Shown: in pieces, positions 57,701-64,000 of the stretch | How the letters are laid out: each line of letters starts with the position of its first letter | Position numbering within the stretch: the first letter of the stretch is position 1 | Assembly (NCBI GenBank): GCA_035079385.1 | Contig: JAVHKY010000011.1 | Span: 10,372,001-10,436,000, forward strand | Origin: Aspidiotus rigidus | Taxonomy: Eukaryota > Arthropoda > Insecta > Hemiptera > Diaspididae | Direction: 5' to 3' | DNA: 64,000 nucleotides | The notes under the pieces: model-generated | What the model saw: the letters and a program-made list of their open reading frames with translations, nothing else | The model's database searches: none | What the model was told of the DNA's origin: nothing | Program-made: the position numbers and the translations under genes

Positions 57701-58900
57701 ACATAATTGAAGGTATACTAATTAATATTGTAATTTTAGACCAAAATCGCACTCCTTTTAATATAATCCTCCTAACGAGATTGCTATCTTCATTCTTTTC
57801 TTCTCTCACTTGAGGGAGCCTTAGATATATACTGGTTTTGCCTGTCAAAAATGGTGGTCTGTTTTAATATCATCTAACTGTAGACCGTTTTATGACGTCT
57901 CTATTTCCCAAAACTTGATTGTTCTGCTTTGTCAAAAAAGGTATATTTATAGTGGTCCGTTAATATGCTTGAATATAGGCTACAACAGACTATTCTATAA
58001 TCGTCTACATTTCCCAGAAATCTACCAATCTTTTTCGTCAAAAGAATTCGTTGACAATGATTAATATTGACTATGAAAAAATATTTTATATCGTCAAGGT
58101 TCCTTAGAAATTGACTCTTTTTTTGGTCAAAAATGGTCAAAATATAGTCAATTGCGAAGTATGGCCAATGACTGATGACAGACCATTTTATGGTACCTAC
58201 ATCACCTACAGATCGACTAATTTTTTCATGCAAAATTTTGTCCAAGTTGCTTTAAATGTGATATAAATATAATAGGGAAGAGCGGAAGTAAATCGACCGA
58301 AAAAGTTGGTCTATTATTAGTCACTCATCAGAGCGCCCGTTCAGTCTATTTTTGGTCAACATTTACTCGAAATCGACTGAGATATTTGTCGGTCTGGTTT
58401 ATCGGGATCCTACTATCAACTTCACTCTCGAAGTAGGAGGCGCATCTATCAACTTACTTGATCACGCTATCTCTCTCCATCTCGAAGCTGTCTTGTTCCT
58501 CACGTCGCTATTTATCGGAAACCTTCCAATACCGGCGGCGGAGTCCTCATCAATGGCTTATCGCCATTCTCCCAAATCCTCTACTTTGCTAGCCTTCATT
58601 CACCGCTCCCCCACTATTCATCTTTCTCAGAGTAATATTCATATTAAAAAAAACGTATATCACCATCTCGCTCGTCTCAATAATCTTCCTCACAACATCG
58701 ACTCCCTTATTTCTCGTGAATCTCTGCAACGAGCCATGTCTTCTAACCATGCTTCCTTAGCAGCTGATCCTCCTCGTCGTAAGCATTGGATTCGCCTTCC
58801 TTTCTTAGGCCAGTATTCTTATAAAATGGCCAAAGCACTCGAAACTTTCGATTACTGGTGCACCTTCTACTCGATCATAAATTTCGTTACGTGATTGTAT
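54780..58900 (+). mobile_element. Penelope-like element 3 (decayed), split by a 2.1-kb insertion
   Basis: Shifted plus-strand frames at 54831-55359, 55432-55983 and 56000-56287 form the N-terminal part of a Penelope reverse transcriptase. They include VLEKGTQIVIKPHLLPI, the block VLVKGDKGEALIAL, LRLYGQLKTHRPN (the '.G.PK.HK' region) and, near 56195, TWLRYVDDIRILC with the catalytic YVDD. After the insertion at 56288-58406 the thumb resumes (INFTLEVGGASINLLD) and runs to RKHWIRLPFLGQYS near 58810. The GIY-YIG domain is missing: the element is truncated at about 58900, just before the 3' end of the reductase gene. Confidence 0.78.
56288..58406. mobile_element. TIR element inserted in Penelope element 3 (2.1 kb)
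   Basis: Ends CCCGATAAACC (56288) and its complement GGTTTATCGGG (58396-58406). They interrupt the RT exactly where homologs read straight through (SLYP-type block before the FTLEVGG strand). The outer parts are full of TGGTCGATTT words; the centre, 56810-57650, is nearly pure A/T. No transposase frame. The target duplication is unclear. Confidence 0.72.
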
Positions 58901-58942
58901 TTTTTTTTTTAATTCAACTATATTAATGAGGTGTCAGCATTT

Positions 58943-61900
58943 TTACCTTTTAAGTCTACGTCTCGCCATTGGTATAGTCGAAGGGTCTTCTTTCACTAAA
59001 TAATGTCGACACCATAATGTACATTTTATGAGATACTCTTGTCGGTTGATATCCGCGTTAGTTAGTTTAAAAGTGCGCCCGTCCGCTTCCGACATCTCCT
59101 TCTGGAGCTTTTGAATATTATTTGACACAAACTTCCAATTGTTAGTCATAAAATAGTTGAAAACGATTACACCGCGATAAATTTTTCGTTGAGCTCGAAT
59201 CATGCTAGAAGATGAATAGGTACTAATTAGTCCGTAGCAGCATGAATACATTGTACCTTGATCTATTAATCAACTCACAATGTTTTATAACCAAGAACGA
59301 ATAAAATAATATCGATCAGGTACGCCGGAATCCAGTGCAGGAAAAAAGAAAAAACGCTAAACAAGTAGAAATTTTTGACGAAGAATGTATCCGGATACCA
59401 TAGACACAATGAGAACGGATACATCTGTTTCACTACTTCTGCATCTGCCAAAAGTGTTTTGAAAGTAAGTTTTTCCTCTTGAGTTTCCACGAGGTTATAC
59501 ACTGGCATATTTTCCGACCTTGAAAGAAGAAGAAAAAAAAATTACTCGATATGATACGATTATGAACATAGATAAAAAATGTCTCTGAACCTCTCAGTCT
59601 CTTGACTGATTTGCCAAGCTACCGCAATCAAGCCGTTACAAACGATGTCCACTGGAATGGTGTCAATGATATTATCTTCGACACCCCAGGCGACTCGGAA
59701 GACTCCTTTTCCTCCCGCAACCATGAATCCTTGTATGCCGTTAAAATTGTCCACCCAGCCAGGAATTGGTTCAAGAAAACTGGGAATAACTGCAATAAAA
59801 GATATGAATGGTTTGCTAATCAAAATAAATTTATTAGAGCATAAACTTACCTATAGATGGCCGAGCGATTGCGATGGGCAATCTAGGGTAGTATTCCGAG
59901 ACAATGTTTTCCGCCAATCTTTTCGAATAGGTGTACGTATTTGGATGTGGTTTTATCACGCTGGTGAACAAATAATAGAGGTGGAGAATATTTCATAAAT
60001 TTTTACTGAGACGATTAAGGCTTAAGAAAAATAAGGTAAGATGATCTTGGTTTTTGTGAGACAATTCCTTTATTTAAAAAATCATCCTTACTCCTTACAA
60101 ATATCGTCCAACGTCTCGGGTTTCATCCAGTGAATCATCTCCATCACGTGATGAGGACTTTCATATGTCGGATACGTTTTTTCTTCTAACTCGTCTTTAT
60201 CACAATGGCAATAGGCGGTCGACGTGTGTATGAAAGCCTGTAATTTTTTTGAAAATAATAAATTATTCGTTCTACCAATAAGCTCGCGAGCTTTGCAATT
60301 ACACTTAGGCTTATGGACTCGGAGTGAACAAATAGAGACAATACTGGTCGGAGAGGGTTCATTGTGCTAACGATTTTCTCATGATCCGTGATGCAGGGAG
60401 AGACAGGACGGAGAAGCTAAACAAGAAAAGAAGTGTTGAACATTCAGGTCCTCAGTATTGCAATACAAACATGAGGGGGGGGGGGTGTGAAAGGCTTGAA
60501 TAAAGAAAATTTAGAGGCTATTGCAAATCTTGCAATGGCAACGGTGAACCCGCAAACTTCTCTGCTCCCTAAAAAACTGTTACATTTAGTCTTCGAGCTC
60601 TTAATTTTCGTTATACTTGGAAACGCATTCTGAACTCTCCAAAATATTCTAAAGGGAGAAATGGCTCTAAGTTTTCTTATAATCTAGCCGAGAAAAATTC
60701 CTGTAGTTGATCGATTCTAACTTCGGTATGACCTCACAAAATGCCGTATTTGAAGTGGGACGCGGACCTTTTCTGAGGGTTCTCCCACCTTATAGTATAG
60801 GTGAACAAGACATAAAATTTAGCTAAAAAAGACACTCTTGGTAGAAAGCAGGAGTTTGTTGGAAAGTGTCAGGATTGGTGTCAGGAACAACCGAAAAAAA
60901 AAACCACCCTCAAAGTGGATGGGAAAATTTTCCGTGGCACATTTTAGCCTCCCAGATTTTGTTTTTTGTCAATATCTCGAAAAATACGCATCGCACGGAA
61001 AAATTTCAAGTTACAAAAATTATTCCTCGTTGAATTTCTCATAAAACCAAGTATTCACAACCCAACATTAGGCTAAACCTTAGCCTAAAAACATTTGTCG
61101 AATGAGCGCTATTTTTGAAAATTCGTTGTAAATCACCATATTTTCGTCGATAACTCGAAATTATCGTTTTCTACAACAAAATGTTGGCAAACCACCTTTA
61201 GAGTCGGTAGGGAGCTTTTGAACGCGCTTGCGACGAAACATTTATGTCGATGAGAGGATTTTTTCACGTGCAGGGATATTAATTAGAAAAGAAAGCAAAG
61301 ACGAGGCTTTTCCCGCACAGAATTTTATTTGAATATTTATTCAACGTTTCGGTCAATCTGGTGACCTCGTTTTGTCTTGACGAAGGCCACCAGATTGGCC
61401 GAAACGTTGAGCCGATAATAACCTCAGTTCGATTGATGCGGCTGTATCGGCGCTCTTGTTTTACAACTTTCGTGCTTCCGTACCCATCAAATACAATGGC
61501 AGAATTTCGTCCGTAATTGCGCTCTACATAGGCAACGTATTTATCACATATACTTGCTCAACTTTGGCGCTGTGCCCACCTTCAACAGCATAAGGGCACC
61601 TACCTCGTACGCCTTATAACAATTTACTCGTGTGCCCCAGCGACAATTCCACTTGAGAGAAAAACTAAGTCTTCATCTTGAGTGTCGGCGAATGGATTGT
61701 TATAAAAAAACCATTCATAATTATAAGATATCACAATCTCGTTCCTCTCTGGCATGTCTTGCTGTGCTCCAGTCGATGTGTTGATATGGGCTGGCGCTCT
61801 CTTTGTTGGCATACTTCTCCACTTGATCGCAAACCGTACTTGATGCTGCCCTTGAGAGTATCCAATCTCGCTCATGACGTTTTCCTTCGTTCCGGGTTGT

Positions 61901-64000
61901 TTTCTTCACTTTATACATCAACCTGTCGTATTAGAATGTATCATACGTTCGTAGTAGCCTAGGCTAATGTACATATGGTTCATGTTATATAAAATTTTAC
62001 AAGGAAACTTTTTTATACCTACACATTTTTTGTACAAGCCGATAATTTCGAGTTATCGACGAAAATATGGTGATTTACAACGAATTTTCAAAAATAGCGC
62101 TCGTTCGACAAAGTTTTTAGGCTAAGGTTTAGCCTAATGTTGGGTTGTGAATACTTGATTTTATGAAGAATTCAACGAGGAATAATTTTTGTAACTTGAA
62201 ATTTTTCCGTTCGATGCGTATTTTTCGAGTTATTGACAAAAAAACGAAATTTGGGGCTAAAATGTGCCACAGAAAATCTTCCCATTCACTTTGAGGGTGG
62301 GTTTTTTTTTCGGTTGTTTCTGACACCAATCCTGACACATTCCAACAAACTCCTGCTTTCTACCAAGATTGTCTTTTTTAGCTAAATCTTATGTCTATTT
62401 CGCCTATACTACATCAAAATGGAAAAATATAACCCAAGGATAGAACCAAGGTTGATGATTTTATCAAAGTAGGACGAGGACGAAAGCGAACGTTTTCTGA
62501 GGATCTGCTCCCTCCTGGGTTGCCCGCTGAAACGGGTGAGGGTAACTTCTTAGAGTCGAGAGGCGCGGTGTGAAGTAGACCAATGAATTACAGCTGTTGT
62601 AGTAGATCGGACCTTTTAGGAGGGTAACAAGAACCAGAAATCATGCCAGGAGGAGAGGATGAGGTCGCAGTAATAGGATTACGGATTATACGAAGGGGAG
62701 GGACCACTTATAGGAGGTGAGCGCAGTAAGGTCCACTGCGGCATGTGAAGGTCCATGTGTCCAGGTATTCATAGAAAGGAAGAAGAATGAGAATTTGTTG
62801 GACGATCGGATTGGTAGATCGAGGTTCTAGAGTAGCGAATAAGGATGAGAGAGACTCAGATAGTACATAATAAGGAAGGTGTGGGAAGGCGAGCAGCGGA
62901 TAAGAAGGGAAAGACAATTAAATATAGCTCTTAGTTCAGCAGCCAATAAAGAAGTGGAGTTTCTGCTACGGAAGGTTGAAAAATGTTCCCCCGATGAATG
63001 TAGACTGTATATTCGGGTCTGGGTCGCAGTATGGATGGGAAATTCAGAAGAAATATTTTGTAGATGTGTCGCTAGTTTATAAAGTTAGCTGTTTTGAGAT
63101 AAGAACGAGATGGATATCATGCGGGAGTGGATGGAAAAACAGTAAGTAAGACCTTAAGTTTTAGATGAGTGAAACGACAGAAAGCGTGAATTATAAGTGA
63201 GCTGAGAGCATTTGAAAAGATGGGAAGATTTAGGTATTCCTTGAGATAAGAACGAGATGGATATCAAGCGGGAGTGGATGGAAAAACAGTAAGTAAGACC
63301 TTAAGTTTTAGATGAGTGAAACGACAGAAAGCGTGAATTATAAGTGAGCTGAGAGCATTTGAAAAGATGGGAAGATTTAGGTATTCCACTGTTGAGGCCA
63401 GAGCGCGGTAATGCAGCGCAAGCATAGGCTGAGTGGAGGGCTGGTGAGTAATGCGCCAAGAGCCAGTCGCAACTCTAGATATTGAATGAAGTGTAATGAT
63501 TTTTGTTGGTTTGGGTATAAGTTGGGAACAGACTGGATTATTGTAGAATTGGAGGTGAAATTTTTGCTATAGTCTGATGAGAATTATCTCGGCTTGATCT
63601 CGAGTTTTCATGAAGTTTCAACTTCCACTTCTTAGTATTTTTTTTCCATTGTCACTACTTTATCACGATGAAATTTCTAAGCTACTTCTAAAAGATTTTT
63701 CGTTTAACTAGGGCGGAGAGGGTATAAAAACTTACTTCCAATTTAGTCATTTTGGTCGCCAACTCCAGCAATTCTTGAGTACCTTTGACGTTCAATTTTA
63801 CAGCATCTTGTAAACTAGCCTCGAATTTTATAGTGGCGGCGATATGAAAAACCACGTTTACGGAATCGATTAGTGTCCGTTCATCCTCTTCGGACAATGC
63901 GAGTCTTTCTTCGGAAATATCTCCGGCTATCGCTTTGACTTTGGAAAGAAGTTGAGGGCTCTCTTTTTTGAAATTGTCGAAAATCTGCCACCGGAGTAAA
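58943..64000 (-). CDS. Fatty acyl-CoA reductase (FAR), 5' end outside window
   Basis: Reduces long-chain acyl-CoA to fatty alcohol with NADPH, usually at ER or peroxisome membranes. Coding exons: 63736-64000 (open at the window edge; an acceptor at 63985 is possible), 60092-60237, 59851-59960, 59591-59789, 59279-59518 and 58943-59204 with the TAA stop. All phases agree. Blocks: VKAIAGDISEERL and VVFHIAATIKFEA (NAD-binding Rossmann domain), FIHTSTAYCHCDK, NTYTYSKRLAE with the YxxxK catalytic pair (YTYSK), IARPSIV, EPIPGWVDNFNG, TIPVDIVCNGLI. The C-terminal 'sterile' domain follows, with a hydrophobic helix (FFLHWIPAYLIDIILFVLG) and AQRKIYRG. Only the GxxGxxG N-terminus is missing. Donor choice at 60092 is settled because the alternative gives a stop. 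Confidence 0.94.
60793..62411. mobile_element. Foldback element in FAR intron (1.6 kb, about 373-bp arms)
   Basis: Arms 60793-61166 and 62040-62411 are inverted copies, from TAGTATAGG at the tips to CGATAACTCGAAATTATCG at the inner ends. A second palindrome built on CAACGTTTCGGTCAATCTGG lies inside at 61339-61408. An open frame at 61624-61875 (minus) has no recognisable product. No transposase. Confidence 0.8.
63095..63388. repeat. 147-bp tandem direct duplication
   Basis: Unit TGAGATAAGAACGAGATGGA... occurs at 63095-63241 and again at 63242-63388 with almost no differences (for example ATCATGCGGG versus ATCAAGCGGG). Recent duplication inside the FAR intron. Confidence 0.92.

Larger units (their letters stand above)
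60238..63735. other. FAR intron 3.5 kb long with repeats
   Basis: Contains the foldback element at 60793-62411 and the 147-bp direct duplication at 63095-63388. The rest, including a G run near 60475-60486, shows no exon or gene. Confidence 0.6.

Noticed and set aside
61624..61875. 83-codon minus-strand frame inside the foldback element
   Set aside because: Does not resemble any transposase or host protein and has no context suggesting expression.

Overview
The window is nuclear DNA of an animal, almost certainly an insect. Two multi-exon genes with GT-AG introns have insect-type products. The long AT-rich spaces between and inside them are filled with Penelope-like elements, a Polinton/Maverick, non-LTR retrotransposon scraps, foldback elements and tandem repeats. 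A sap-sucking, wax-producing hemipteran such as a scale insect or mealybug is a guess from the fatty acyl-CoA reductase and ABCG genes and the element content; the sequence does not prove it.

Bases 1-19160 (minus strand) hold the first ten coding exons of an ABCG half-transporter; the rest lies beyond base 1. All exon phases agree across nine introns. The 11-kb intron 8 contains, on the opposite strand, two intact intronless paralogous genes for an unrecognised multi-pass membrane protein, on a 2.2-kb tandemly duplicated unit, plus a broken Penelope-like element. Intron 3 holds R1-like retrotransposon debris and a tandem array rich in TGACGTCA palindromes. Bases 19161-31200 hold no gene I can support: RNase H and reverse-transcriptase remnants of LINEs, AT-rich simple repeats, and dispersed repeats sharing the core GGGAACCTGTTCTATGG.

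Bases 32882-49520 are a Polinton/Maverick with 868-bp terminal inverted repeats, outer end AGTAGTATAC, and a perfect 6-bp target duplication GTAAAG. It carries a protein-primed family-B DNA polymerase gene on the minus strand, broken by a one-base frameshift and by a 2.8-kb TIR transposon with a 7-bp duplication. That transposon itself contains an inverted pair of Penelope-like fragments, giving three nested levels. The Polinton also carries a cargo gene at 44319-46468: a predicted secreted protein with 29-residue N-terminal repeats, an AAA-ATPase-like domain and a PD-(D/E)XK-type C-terminal domain, split by a (TGTGA)3 frameshift. No integrase, packaging ATPase, protease or capsid gene was recognised. 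Both flanks look like an older, decayed Polinton, so this may be a Polinton inside a Polinton.

Bases 50670-58900 are tandem repeats, a small foldback element and a third Penelope-like element interrupted by a 2.1-kb TIR insertion. Bases 58943-64000 (minus strand) are the last six coding exons of a fatty acyl-CoA reductase, with its 3' end in the window and its 5' end beyond base 64000. The two host genes lie on the same strand with about 40 kb of repeats between them. A reductase making fatty alcohols beside a lipid-type ABCG exporter would fit surface lipid or wax production, but that link is inference.
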